DNA from: Nostoc sp. UHCC 0702
Lineage (GTDB): Bacteria > Cyanobacteriota > Cyanobacteriia > Cyanobacteriales > Nostocaceae
DNA: 64,000 bases
Assembly (NCBI GenBank): GCA_017164015.1
Contig: CP071065.1
Span: 4,937,918-5,001,917, forward strand
Direction: 5' to 3'
Part shown: piece after piece, positions 1-8,215 of the stretch
How the letters are laid out: each line of letters begins with the position of its first letter
Position numbering within the stretch: the first letter of the stretch is position 1
The notes under the pieces: model-generated
What the model was told of the DNA's origin: nothing
Seen by the model: the letters and a program-made list of their open reading frames with translations, nothing else
Databases searched by the model: none
Translations under genes and position numbers: made by a program

Positions 1-151
1 TCGACTGATTAACCCCTAAAGTCTCGCACAAGTCACACACACATAATTCTTGCTCTCGCAGCAGTTCCAAAACTTGCAGCCGTAATGGCTCAGAAAGAGC
101 ATGAAAGCCAGCAACGATCATATCGGAAGTGGGAGTGTAGAGAGAATCCAT
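1..151 (-). CDS. arsR: ArsR-family metalloregulator, partial (N-terminal 50 codons)
   Basis: Only the first 50 codons are present; the gene runs off the left edge. The ATG at 151 opens a protein with the usual ArsR/SmtB N-terminal helix (ALSEPLRLQVLELLRE) followed by ELCVCDLC at residues 35-42. Cys37, Cys39 and Cys42 form the CxCxxC-type site that binds As(III)/Sb(III) in the classical ArsR repressors. Such repressors leave the operator when metal binds and usually control arsenite efflux or arsenate reductase genes, which would lie outside the window. The metal assignment is inferred from this motif. No operator could be assigned with confidence in the upstream 100 bases. Confidence 0.85.
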   Translation of the reverse strand, partial: MDSLYTPTSDMIVAGFHALSEPLRLQVLELLREQELCVCDLCETLGVNQS

Positions 152-223
152 CAAATTTTATTGAACTATTTTTCTGATCATACTAAGCTAAATTCAACTT
201 AGACTTCAATATCCCACTGTTCA

Positions 224-262
224 CAGTCAACAGTCAACAGTCAACAGTCATCAGTCATCAGT
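224..262. repeat. Short tandemly repeated heptamer (STRR)
   Basis: A run of five to six 7-mers, first CAGTCAA then CAGTCAT, between the arsR start and the glycosidase pseudogene. Short tandem heptamers of this kind are common in intergenic DNA of heterocystous cyanobacteria. No function is claimed. Confidence 0.8.
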
Positions 263-265
263 ATT

Positions 266-1354
266 CTATCCAATTTGATACAGCCGAACTTCATAGGAAT
301 TTAAAAGGGCGCTAAAACTTGCCTGAGTGGATAGGTTAGTGATAGTCTCTTGTTTAATAGCTACTGGTTTACCAGCCAATGCTGAAGTGAGTTTTATAGT
401 CAAGTTAATCTGATGATGATTTTGATTAACAACTATCAACAAATATTTTGTAGTATTAGGTATGGTAAATAATTTAAATTTGATGTTTGAGTGATTAATT
501 TGTAGTGAATTTGTTAAGTCTTCTCCTTTAGCGATCGCAGGCAGATAATTTCTCAGCTAAATCAACAACTTTGTTGAGTGCGTTGTGGTAAGATGATACC
601 CCTTGAAACTCTTGAACTCCCACTTCACAAGGATAACAATCCCACATCAATATATCCATTGCACCCATATAAGGTTTAATTTTATTGATGTCGGCAAAAA
701 CCAAGGCAATTGGTCTTGATTGATCTTCTTCTTTAATGGCCTGATATAGCCTTTCCAACGAATCCGGAGAGAGTGGTGTAGGTTTTCTAATCTCTGGTTC
801 ATCATAAGAGGTTGTTTGAAAAGTGTTTCGCTGTGACTTTGGGCACTTTTAGATCCCCCCTAACCCCCCTTAAAAAGGGGGGAACCTGAATCCAAGTCTC
901 CCTTTTTAAGGGAGATTTAGAGGGATCTAAAACTTTTGATACCAACAAGAGGACTTTTAAAACATCCTCTAAAGATACCAGCCATAGACGGAAGGATGAT
1001 TTTTAAAAGTCTGAACAAAGTCTTTCACCCCGGAAATATTTTCTGATACTACCAACGGACGAGAAATTTCCAGCATAACTTTTATACCTGCTTGATCAGA
1101 AGCATCTAAAAATTCTTCGATTTTTTCCTTTTCAGCTTTTCAACATAAGGCATTAATAAATCAATTTCTTCAGCAGATACCTTGTCTAGCACAGCTATAT
1201 TAGTAATATAGTCATACCAGCCTAAGAAGAAAGGTAAATTTCGCTTGCGAGTTGTAATTGAATAATTCTTGGAATTTCTACTCCAAAGTATGGTAGTGGT
1301 AAAACTTGCGGCGAAACCAGTAATCAAAGCTATAAGTTTACGTCGCTTGAACAT
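266..1354 (-). pseudogene. Glycoside-hydrolase-like (TIM-barrel) pseudogene
   Basis: Remnant of a secreted protein of about 300 residues. The start at 1354 encodes a basic, hydrophobic leader (MFKRRKLIALITGFAAS) and then FFLGWYDYITN. A frameshift near 1118-1130 moves the reading into EKIEEFLDASDQAGIKVMLE. The frame continues to SVYGWYL, where a 162-bp inserted element (808-969) introduces a stop. Beyond the element it resumes with YDEPEIRKPTPLSPDSLE. A second one-base shift near 555-565 leads into a last stretch ending SYEVRLYQIG at 266. The joined WYLYDEPE motif, with an acidic residue at a barrel strand end, resembles TIM-barrel glycosidases. The exact family is not recognised. The gene is clearly dead. 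Confidence 0.7.
808..969. mobile_element. 162-bp MITE (copy 1), TAA target duplication
   Basis: The ends are imperfect terminal inverted repeats: left GAGGTTGTTTGAAAAGT, right (reverse complement) GAGGATGTTTTAAAAGT. The element is flanked on both sides by TAA (805-807 and 970-972). Removing the element and one TAA exactly restores the interrupted glycosidase reading frame. There is no transposase inside. The middle holds a C-rich/G-rich palindromic segment (about 852-935). The same ends and the same TAA duplication occur at 14511-14734. Confidence 0.85.
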
Positions 1355-1687
1355 GATAATATAAAAATTTAATATTTACACAGAGAGCTTATTTTATATC
1401 ATGTCTGCAACTATGGAAGCAATCATATGATTGATCAATTGGTCGAGTTTCATTTTGTGCTGTTGGCGTAACTCTTTGAGGGTTGTAGGTGACAACCAAC
1501 TCATACCAATTTCAATAATCTTTGCGACACATGGATTAGCTGTAGGGGCGTACAGCTGTACGCCCCTACAAGGTATCTGTTGCATTCTTTTTCAAATTGG
1601 TATCAGTTAGCGCTTGAGACAAAGAAAACGTTACACTCATATATTGCATATAACTAACTTTTACCCTCATGACTGGAGAGCAAAACT
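1355..1687. other. Intergenic region with a perfect 30-bp palindrome
   Basis: No convincing gene. The 63-codon minus-strand reading frame here runs through the palindrome and has no family signature. At 1541-1570 lies a perfect palindrome with arms TGTAGGGGCGTACAG/CTGTACGCCCCTACA. A near-identical copy with similar flanking sequence is at 5408-5435. Confidence 0.6.
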
Positions 1688-2329
1688 TTGGGAATAGAAC
1701 TACGCAGTTTCGTATTTCTCGACAGCCTGCAACCCCAACATGCAGCATATATAGGAACAGTAGCCCAAGGTTTTTTACCATTACCAGGAGATACATCGTT
1801 ATGGATTGAAATCTCCCCAGGTATTGAAATTAATAAAATTACCGATGTTGCGCTCAAATCTGCTTCTGTTCGTCCTGGAGTACAGGTAGTCGAGCGACTG
1901 TATGGCTTATTAGAAGTTCATTCTGCTTCTCAAGGAGAAACGCGAGCTGCTGGTCAAGCGATTTTGGCGATGTTAGGAGTTAAAAAAGAAGAGTGTCTCA
2001 AACCGCGTGTAATTTCTACTCAAATCATCCGCAACATTGATGCTTACCAAACACAACTAATTAATCGCACGCGACGGGGACAGCTATTATTAGCAGGACA
2101 AACGCTATATGTATTAGAAGTTGAACCTGCTGCTTATGCTGCACTAGCTGCGAATGAAGCAGAGAAAGCAGCCGCGATTAACATTCTGGAAGTGCAAGCT
2201 GTAGGTAGCTTTGGACGACTTTATTTAGGTGGACAAGAACGCGATATTCTTGCAGGTGCGGCTGGGGCTTTAACGGCGATTGAAAATGTACCTGGTCGGG
2301 TAAATCCTTTGGGTGGGCGAAAAGAATAA
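1688..2329 (+). CDS. ccmP: Carboxysome shell protein CcmP (tandem BMC domains)
   Basis: A 213-residue protein that closely follows the beta-carboxysome shell protein CcmP, which is the same length in Synechococcus elongatus. It has two BMC folds in tandem; trimers form pseudohexamers that can stack face to face with a gated central pore. The gate residues Glu69 and Arg70 are present in VVERLYG. The C-terminal BMC half contains GSFGRLYLGGQERDILAGAAGAL. The start is a TTG at 1688, preceded by a GGAGAG ribosome-binding site about 9 bases upstream and agreeing with the known family N-terminus (MGxELRS). It is separated from the main ccm operon, as is usual for ccmP. The next gene begins 10 bases downstream. 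Confidence 0.95.
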   Translation: MGIELRSFVFLDSLQPQHAAYIGTVAQGFLPLPGDTSLWIEISPGIEINKITDVALKSASVRPGVQVVERLYGLLEVHSASQGETRAAGQAILAMLGVKKEECLKPRVISTQIIRNIDAYQTQLINRTRRGQLLLAGQTLYVLEVEPAAYAALAANEAEKAAAINILEVQAVGSFGRLYLGGQERDILAGAAGALTAIENVPGRVNPLGGRKE

Positions 2330-2339
2330 AGGAGAGAAA

Positions 2340-3131
2340 ATGGCAAATCAGGAGCATTTAGCTTTACTCAAAGCAGGTGCAGTCACATGGATTTCGTGGA
2401 GAACGAAACATCCTCACATTGAACCAGATATTAGCGCCGCAAATCTGCAAGGGGATAACCTCAGAGGTGCAAACCTGCAAGGGGTAAACTTGAGTAAGGT
2501 GGATTTGAGTAATGCTTTACTTGTACGAGCCAACCTCAGCAATGCTAATCTTGCAGCCGCTAACCTTTATCAAGCCAAGCTGATTGAAGCGAATTTCAGC
2601 GCAGCTAATTTGAGTGTTGCTAACTTGAGCGCCGCGACATTGACACAGGCAAATCTCAGTCATGCTAATTTGATTGGGGCTGATTTGAGTGAGGCGAATC
2701 TGATTGGTGCTGCGATCGCAGATGCTAATCTAATAGGGGCTGACTTAAAGGGCGCTGACTTAAGAGACGCAGATTTAGGTGCAACAAAGTTAATGCGAAC
2801 TAACTTTTGTTTTGCAAATTTGATTGCAGCTAACTTAATTGGGGCTGACCTCAGCGAAGCAACCCTCTATCAAGCTGAATTGATGGGGGCTTACCTATAC
2901 AAAACTGATTTATATAAAGCTAATTTGAGCAAGGCTCACTTGAGTGGTGCATACTTGTTGCGGGCGAACTTGAGCGAAGCTGATTTGAGAGGTGCAAACT
3001 TGAGTTGGACTAATCTTAGCCAAGCGAACTTAGCAGGGGCTGATCTGAGAAAAGCTAACCTCAGAGGAGCTAATCTAAGGGGAGCTAATCTCATCGGTGT
3101 GAATCTTGAAGAAGCGATTATGCCTGATTGA
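2340..3131 (+). CDS. Pentapeptide-repeat protein
   Basis: About 263 residues. I start it at the ATG at 2340 because GGAG lies just upstream; a longer reading from 2313 would overlap ccmP. From residue 30 almost to the end it is built of A(N/D)LxX pentapeptides (ANLQGDNLRG, ANLSNANLAA and so on), which fold as a right-handed square beta-helix. A short N-terminal part (MANQEHLALLKAGAVTWISWR) is of the type common in cyanobacterial pentapeptide proteins. There is no enzymatic domain, signal peptide or transmembrane segment. The 10-base spacing suggests co-transcription with ccmP, but a functional link is not established. The biochemical role of these cytosolic cyanobacterial proteins is mostly unknown. 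Confidence 0.9.
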   Translation: MANQEHLALLKAGAVTWISWRTKHPHIEPDISAANLQGDNLRGANLQGVNLSKVDLSNALLVRANLSNANLAAANLYQAKLIEANFSAANLSVANLSAATLTQANLSHANLIGADLSEANLIGAAIADANLIGADLKGADLRDADLGATKLMRTNFCFANLIAANLIGADLSEATLYQAELMGAYLYKTDLYKANLSKAHLSGAYLLRANLSEADLRGANLSWTNLSQANLAGADLRKANLRGANLRGANLIGVNLEEAIMPD

Positions 3132-3292
3132 TAATTGATGATTGATGGCTGATGACTGTGAAAAGTCTGAATTTAGACTGATAATGTCACTACTCCCCCA
3201 CCCTAACCCTCCCCTTGTCAAGGGGAGGGAATTGGATCTCTTATTTCCGCCTTGGTAATACCATTTTACTCAATTACTGATACAAATTCTTT

Positions 3293-3350
3293 CACCCCTG
3301 CACCCCTGCACCCCCGCTCCCCTGCACCCCTGCTCCCCTGCACCCCTGCT
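3293..3350. repeat. C-rich tandem repeat (CACCCCTG / CTCCCCTG units)
   Basis: Alternating 7-9 base units of the CACCCCTGCTCCCCTG type in the intergenic region between two convergent genes. It is a simple low-complexity repeat, also seen in shorter form inside the PKS gene near 34869-34891. Confidence 0.8.
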
Positions 3351-3396
3351 CAAGAGCTATTTGTATCAACAAAGTAAAACGATATAAGGGGGGTTA

Positions 3397-3660
3397 TTAA
3401 TATCGCACATAGCGAGCAGGAACCCAGTACCGACGACCGTATCGTGTTCTTTCCCAGTGCCCACGAATCAACCTCTGACGGACAACTCGACGGTTAGCCA
3501 CTGGACGAACCACTCGACGACGGTTAACCACTTCACGCTGAACGACTCGACGGCTAACAACATTAGGTCTAACGATGATCTCTGCTGCCGATGCTTCTGA
3601 CGGTAAAGAAGCTATTGCGATTGGTAGAGCAAGTAAAGCACCAATGATAAAGCGTTTCAT
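3397..3660 (-). CDS. Small secreted Arg/Val-rich protein
   Basis: An 87-residue protein with a clear signal peptide (MKRFIIGALLALPIAIASLPSEASA, cleavage after ASA). The mature part is strongly basic, rich in RRVV/RQRV segments, and ends in GHWERTRYGRRYWVPARYVRY. The GHW...RYWVPxRY ending resembles the YxxGHWxxxxGRYWVPGHY-type motifs of small exported bacterial proteins of unknown function. The ATG at 3660 is followed by a typical n-region (KR), and the upstream sequence carries an AGGAG-like site (AATAGGAGATTCACATA). It is isolated: no neighbour is in operon spacing. Function unknown; perhaps a periplasmic or envelope-binding polypeptide. Confidence 0.75.
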   Translation of the reverse strand: MKRFIIGALLALPIAIASLPSEASAAEIIVRPNVVSRRVVQREVVNRRRVVRPVANRRVVRQRLIRGHWERTRYGRRYWVPARYVRY

Positions 3661-4551
3661 TATGTGAATCTCCTATTAGTTACGTTTAGTTTTGTCTACA
3701 ACATTCCTCACTATTTTGTGAACATTTACCCCACCAATCCTTTAAAAATGCATTTAAAGTAATAGTTTTTCCATGAAGCAAAGTGTTCGTAAAACTATAG
3801 GTGGTCTGTGTTTCACAAATAACTAAGATTGCTGTATTGCCCTAAGTTTAAAACATTAAACAAGAATAAAGATTGGAAGAAAGTCATAATTTGAGCATGA
3901 CTTTAGTCATGTTTAGGCAATGTGCAACTTTTTTGAGATCAAGTTGTAAGCATTGGCAAAAATCTGTTAAAAATTATAAACAAATGGGAACAAATAATAT
4001 CTGTTGGTAGATAAAAATATTTGTATCTGGCTGTGGATTCTATAGATGCACAGGCGTTAAAATCATTATTAACTCAATAGAAACACTCGCCCAAACCCTT
4101 ATATACAGCACTTTGCAAGTAAATGAAGTACACATCTTAAATATGAGAAATCTTGTGGCGTTGGGCATCCTGCCCGCCCTTTTATACCTCACTCAGATGA
4201 AATCTACTGTAATCGAGCTTTGACCTTGAAAGTGTTTCTTGGTTTCGTAGTGAAGGGTTTAATATTTTTGAATGAGTGATATCATGTCCGCTTGATTACT
4301 TATAAAAACCAAAGAACCCCACCCCACCAAAGCTACGCTTTGTTTCCCCTCCCCGTCAACGGGGAGGGGTTAGGGGTGGGGTGCAATAATTGCGGGAATC
4401 ATAACTAATTAACCGGACATGATATGACTTGTGCGTAGCGTCTTTAAATATTCTCTACCCAGAGAAGATTACTTGTGTAAGCACTGGTGATCAGTGCGTT
4501 GTATAATTTTTCATCTGCTGACACCATCTGGCATCTAAAACATAGTTGTAA
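3661..4551. other. 890-bp intergenic region with one MITE-like element
   Basis: No coding region is supported. It is AT-rich and contains the element at 4279-4425 plus the C-rich/G-rich hairpin within it. The left part should hold the promoter of the small secreted protein. Nothing else is recognisable. Confidence 0.6.
4279..4425. mobile_element. 147-bp MITE-like element with ATATCATGTCCG ends
   Basis: The ends are inverted repeats: ATATCATGTCCG at 4279-4290 and CGGACATGATAT at 4414-4425. Similarity continues inward for about 25 bases with mismatches (left ...CTTGATTACTTAT, right reverse-complemented ...GTTAATTAGTTAT). The centre is a long hairpin of CCCCTCCCC / GGGGAGGGG type. There is no reading frame. 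It looks like a non-autonomous element of a different family from the copies at 808 and 14511. Confidence 0.6.
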
Positions 4552-5037
4552 TCATTCATCAACTAATGCCAGCGCTTGATTGATTACACGGTCAGAGAGA
4601 TACATTCCCAAGGAGCGCAAATTCTCTAGAATCGGTCGTGCTGCTGCTATTTTGCCACGTTGCTTTGCAGTCAAAACTAGACCAAGTGTTCCACGAACAG
4701 GAATCCCTAGTACTGCTGCACATCTACGAGCTGCAAGATCATCCACAATTGCTTCTGTACCTGGATGTATATACGCCCATGTCAAAACAGATGATTCGCC
4801 TTTGCCTAAATCCCAGGACTGGATAATCTCCGGTGTTGGTGGTGTCTCCACCACAACTAACCAATTTGTTTGTCTGAGTGCTACAAAAGTGGGATCTTCT
4901 GTGCCTCTTTGCTGAATTTCAACAGCTACCGCAGATGGAACTAAAACTTCATCACCCAATAATTGCAACAAATCAACTAAACCCCCTCTAGATAAAAAAA
5001 TGAGAGGTGAAGCATTAATCACAGGTGGTTCAGCCAC
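4552..5037 (-). CDS. DUF3368 PIN-like toxin of a toxin-antitoxin pair
   Basis: A 161-residue protein beginning MAEPPVINASPLIFLSRGGLVDLL, a PIN-domain opening with the first acidic/Asn metal-site strand (VINASPL). It continues with the conserved KGESSVLTWA and EAIVDDLAARRCAAVLGIPVRGTLGLV segments of DUF3368 proteins. The acidic residues in GESS and VDD would form the PIN metal site that cleaves RNA. The start overlaps the upstream UPF0175 gene by 8 bases, the usual arrangement of this pair (antitoxin first). Expected role: ribonuclease toxin held by the antitoxin. The family is confidently recognised; the activity is inferred. Confidence 0.85.
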   Translation of the reverse strand: MAEPPVINASPLIFLSRGGLVDLLQLLGDEVLVPSAVAVEIQQRGTEDPTFVALRQTNWLVVVETPPTPEIIQSWDLGKGESSVLTWAYIHPGTEAIVDDLAARRCAAVLGIPVRGTLGLVLTAKQRGKIAAARPILENLRSLGMYLSDRVINQALALVDE

Positions 5038-5281
5038 GTTCTAATTCCCGTTGTAAGTCATCAAAATCTACAGTAAAGGCATCAACTTGTTCACGGGACA
5101 AAGCTAGAAGAAAATCTGTTCGGTCTAAACCTGCAATATTAGCTGCTTTCTCTTGGGAAATTTCACCACGTCCATACCAGTAAATAGCCGCCGCCAGACG
5201 CAATTCACGCACAAACTCATTAGGTGACAGGCGCAAAGCAGAGAAAATTTCTTCAGGTAGCTCTAAGGTGACAGTAGTCAT
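5030..5281 (-). CDS. UPF0175-family antitoxin
   Basis: An 83-residue protein with the UPF0175 pattern: an N-terminal strand (MTTVTLELPEEIFSAL) and then helices AAAIYWYGRGEISQEKAANIAGLDRTDFLLALS, an HTH-like region. Such proteins precede DUF3368 PIN proteins in cyanobacteria and act as their antitoxin and probable autorepressor. It is translated just ahead of, and overlaps, the DUF3368 gene, implying translational coupling. Confidence 0.85.
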   Translation of the reverse strand: MTTVTLELPEEIFSALRLSPNEFVRELRLAAAIYWYGRGEISQEKAANIAGLDRTDFLLALSREQVDAFTVDFDDLQRELERG

Positions 5282-5773
5282 AAAACTTATCTCTTGTGAA
5301 AGCCTATCTTAGACTTAACTTTAGCAATTTTTGGGTGTAGGATGAGAGTGATTTGTTTAATTCTTGCAATAACGATTCCAAAAATATTTGCAACACGTGA
5401 ATCAGCAGTAGGGGCGTACAGATGTACGCCCCTACTTAATCAGGTATTTTGTGAAATGGTATGAGTATCGCAAGTTCTGCCAGAAATATCGACCGCAGGC
5501 GAAGCCTGAGAAGCGAAACCATTGGGGTAGTCGCTTTTTGCCATCGATGAAAAAGGACAGTAAGGCTAAAAAGTCGTCGCCAGGACAGATAAGTTTGCCT
5601 TGGGATAAGCAAAGAGTGACCGAAAGCACGGAGGTGCATGAGGTAGCAGAAAAGTTTATTCAGGCAAACTGCTATCAGCCCACAGTGCCAGGTATGGAAT
5701 CGATGAAATGTTGATTATTACGTGGAAAAGTCGGTAGTAAAAAATCTTTACAAACTTCCGAAAGCTTTAAATG
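5282..5773. other. Intergenic region, palindrome and unrecognised open frame
   Basis: Contains the palindromic repeat at 5408-5435. An 87-codon open frame at 5451-5714 (+) starts in the flank of that repeat; I recognise no domain in it and consider it unproven, perhaps a gene remnant. Nothing else is supported. Confidence 0.45.
5408..5435. repeat. 28-bp palindromic repeat, copy 2
   Basis: The arms GTAGGGGCGTAC and GTACGCCCCTAC surround a 4-base centre (AGAT). It matches the palindrome at 1541-1570, and the preceding 20 bases are also similar (TTGCAACACGTGAATCAGC against TTGCGACACATGGATTAGC), so this is a dispersed repeat family rather than a chance hairpin. Confidence 0.8.
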
Positions 5774-6043
5774 TTACACTTTGCAAGTCTCGATGCGAGA
5801 GAAGAGACAATACCAAAATTTCACACCATCGAACAACACACAACAGGGGAGGTGTCCAGATGTGGCTGAGGTATCAAAAGTTACTTCGTCGTATTTTATC
5901 CAGTTCTCTTCCACTCTCCATCCTACGCGATCGCCAAACTTGTTCCAGACTTCTTCATCAAACTTCCCGTCAAGCTTACCGCCGACTTCTAAGTAAATGT
6001 TCTTCTGAACGCTGAAGCCAAAACGCCCATTGCTATATTTTAT
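5774..6043 (-). pseudogene. C-terminal half of a GUN4 domain, cut off by an in-frame TGA
   Basis: The 89 codons directly after the TGA that ends the KAP gene stay in the same frame and continue the GUN4 fold: IKYSNGRFGFSVQKNIYLEV, then FGDRVGWRVEENWIKYDEVT, FDTSATSGHLP and the typical ending LFSRIETCKV. The TGA at 6044-6046 stands where GUN4 domains have Trp (DRL-W-xKYSNGRFGF). GUN4 domains bind porphyrins such as Mg-protoporphyrin and occur fused to many signalling proteins in cyanobacteria. Here this half is translated only if the stop is read through or is a sequence error. Confidence 0.85.
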
Positions 6044-8215
6044 TCACAGGCGGTCAATTGTGTGCAAGTCAGTGCAGGGGAAATTTAAAAGTTCATCTGG
6101 AGGTAACCACTCGTCTGACTCTCTTCCTACAGCTTGCAACATTACCAAATAAGTTTCATTATCAGCTTCCTTCCAGTTTCTTGCTGCTAGGAGGTCGCGC
6201 AATTTAGTGTAGTCTACGCCTCTTTCAGAACTGAGGTCATCTTGTGTTCCTGGCGACACCTGTAAGAGTTTATCTACATCTACTTTTTCCAGGCTATATT
6301 TTTCATCTATATCTATTATCTCTGATTGCGAAGCATGATATTGAGGATGGCGGAGTAGTTCGATTAATTTTGGTTTACTACCCCAATATTTTGTAATTTC
6401 ATTACACTGACTAAAGTCAAAGTCAGCAGTATGATTCAGCGCAGCTTTTTGTAAGTTTTTTAGTAACTGGCGGTCTACATCTAAATCAACAATTAGTCTC
6501 GGCCATTTTACAGCAATAGCAGTAAACTTGCCCAACTGTTCTAAAGTCAAAAGTTGATTAATAGATGTACCGGAAAAAACTATTTCATCAAATAGACCCG
6601 TATTGCTGGCAATATAGGTTTTCAGTCTGAACAAATTAATAAACTGCTTCAAACGACGGGGATTATAATCTAAAGCAGGGGCGACCATTAACACAATATC
6701 CCGCACTGTTTGCGAATCTTGGGTTACATCCAGTTTGATTCTTTCACGACGTTCTAATCTGGTTTCTTGTCGAGTTTGTATTTGTTGTTGTTGGACTATT
6801 GGAGTTGATTCTGCTAAATTTGGGCTTGACTGTTGCTGATTATTCAATTGTTTTAATAATCTCAAAATATAATTGCGAATAGACTTTGCAAAACTGGGTT
6901 TCTTTTTTTGCGTAACAGGAAGGGCGATTTGATCTAAAAAACGCTGAAAGTCTGACTGAGCCGGTTGTGGTACTTGAAAAGGAATTTGGATAAACTTCTC
7001 TAAAAAAGCATAACCATATTCCATTGCTTTAATAGATGAACCATAGCTGACTGGTGTTTCCACGTCAAGGGCTACATAGGGAATCACTTCCTTATATTTG
7101 ACTGCAATACCCGCCGCTACTTTTTCTCTATCCATACCCAGAATGAAAATTAATTGCGGGTCATTGGCTATCATCATATTTATCGCCTGCATCAAATCAG
7201 CAGACTTAGGAAGTTCACAACGGTCAAGGTCATCAATAAAAACGTATACTTTATTTTTCCCCGCGTATGCTTCGACAATTTTTTTAAAGTCTTCGTGGAA
7301 CTTCTCCACAAAACTAGTTTGATTTTCATAGTTAGGCGACTTCAGATATTTAGTTAAATCGTTTTTGGGGTCGCCTACATTGAGGAGTTTGAGCAAAAGT
7401 GAGATCAAGCCTGTGACTGAAAATCCATAGACTATAAATTTCAGTATTTCTGGTGATAGAGTTAATTTTTGTTGAAACAGTTGCTTGAATGCTTGCTTAA
7501 TCTGATTTCCATTCTGCAATAATTCGTCTACTCTTTGCAACGCCACAACAGCTACTGTTATGATGATAAATAAACCGAACAGAACTAGAAAGATTAGCTG
7601 AAATCCGTTTTTCCAGTCGAAACGAAGCAAAAGCAGCCTCAAGTTACCTGTTAAAATCGGAAAGATATCGCTACGATGGCGAAATTGAGAAATTTTACGC
7701 AGAAATTCCAGTGCAAAGGCTGCCCATAAAGCCTCGGCTTTATCATGTCTCCAAGCATTAAACCAAATTGTCTTTGGTCTAGGTTTAAACTTATTAATAT
7801 TTAAGCGTAAATTTTTATATATACTAATTAAAATAGATAAACTTGGAACACAAATCAATTCAAAATTGCCACGAAGCCTGTTTGGTAAGCGCTTGGTCAA
7901 CTTTCTGATATTTGCCCTTGCATTGATTTCCAACTTACCCAGATTGTTTTGTAACTTCTTCTCAAACTTTTTCTGTTGACTTTCTTCAATAGCTTTCTGG
8001 AGTTGCTTCATAAAAGAAGACTTACCGCTACCCCACGCACCCTCTATGGAAATAGTTAGCGGGGGTTGAGTTACAGGATTGGTTAAAAACTCAGCAATAG
8101 CTGTAACATAAGGTTCAAAGCCGAGTGAGTCTGACTCTGCTGCTTGATCGCTGACACTAGCGTTGAGGATAGACTCTGTTTGAGAATTGGAATTACTTGT
8201 ACTGTTGTCTGCCAT
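6044..8215 (-). CDS. KAP-family P-loop NTPase with (truncated) GUN4 domain
   Basis: 723 residues to the annotated stop. An N-terminal low-complexity segment is followed by Walker A GAWGSGKSS at 59-67. Two hydrophobic segments near 200-225 and 255-275 are the membrane insertion typical of KAP NTPases. Walker B VYVFIDDLDRCE is near 323-334. A Gln-rich linker follows, and at the end comes the first half of a GUN4 domain (DYTKLRDLLAARNWKEADNE...NFPCTDLHTIDRL). KAP NTPases are membrane-associated with the active site in the cytosol; some are linked to phage exclusion. The reading frame resumes after the TGA for 89 codons of GUN4, so the ancestral protein was about 813 residues. Function in this organism unknown; a sensory or defence NTPase controlled by a tetrapyrrole-binding domain is only a hypothesis. 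Confidence 0.88.
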   Translation of the reverse strand: MADNSTSNSNSQTESILNASVSDQAAESDSLGFEPYVTAIAEFLTNPVTQPPLTISIEGAWGSGKSSFMKQLQKAIEESQQKKFEKKLQNNLGKLEINARANIRKLTKRLPNRLRGNFELICVPSLSILISIYKNLRLNINKFKPRPKTIWFNAWRHDKAEALWAAFALEFLRKISQFRHRSDIFPILTGNLRLLLLRFDWKNGFQLIFLVLFGLFIIITVAVVALQRVDELLQNGNQIKQAFKQLFQQKLTLSPEILKFIVYGFSVTGLISLLLKLLNVGDPKNDLTKYLKSPNYENQTSFVEKFHEDFKKIVEAYAGKNKVYVFIDDLDRCELPKSADLMQAINMMIANDPQLIFILGMDREKVAAGIAVKYKEVIPYVALDVETPVSYGSSIKAMEYGYAFLEKFIQIPFQVPQPAQSDFQRFLDQIALPVTQKKKPSFAKSIRNYILRLLKQLNNQQQSSPNLAESTPIVQQQQIQTRQETRLERRERIKLDVTQDSQTVRDIVLMVAPALDYNPRRLKQFINLFRLKTYIASNTGLFDEIVFSGTSINQLLTLEQLGKFTAIAVKWPRLIVDLDVDRQLLKNLQKAALNHTADFDFSQCNEITKYWGSKPKLIELLRHPQYHASQSEIIDIDEKYSLEKVDVDKLLQVSPGTQDDLSSERGVDYTKLRDLLAARNWKEADNETYLVMLQAVGRESDEWLPPDELLNFPCTDLHTIDRL

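Noticed and set aside
1394..1585. 63-codon minus-strand frame
   Set aside because: Half of it is the palindromic repeat; no recognisable protein.
5451..5714. 87-codon plus-strand open frame
   Set aside because: It begins in the flank of a dispersed palindrome, no domain is recognised, and the neighbouring frames are also open; coding potential not convincing.
5722..6015. Plus-strand frames over the GUN4 remnant
   Set aside because: The minus strand clearly encodes the GUN4 C-terminal half; these are shadows.
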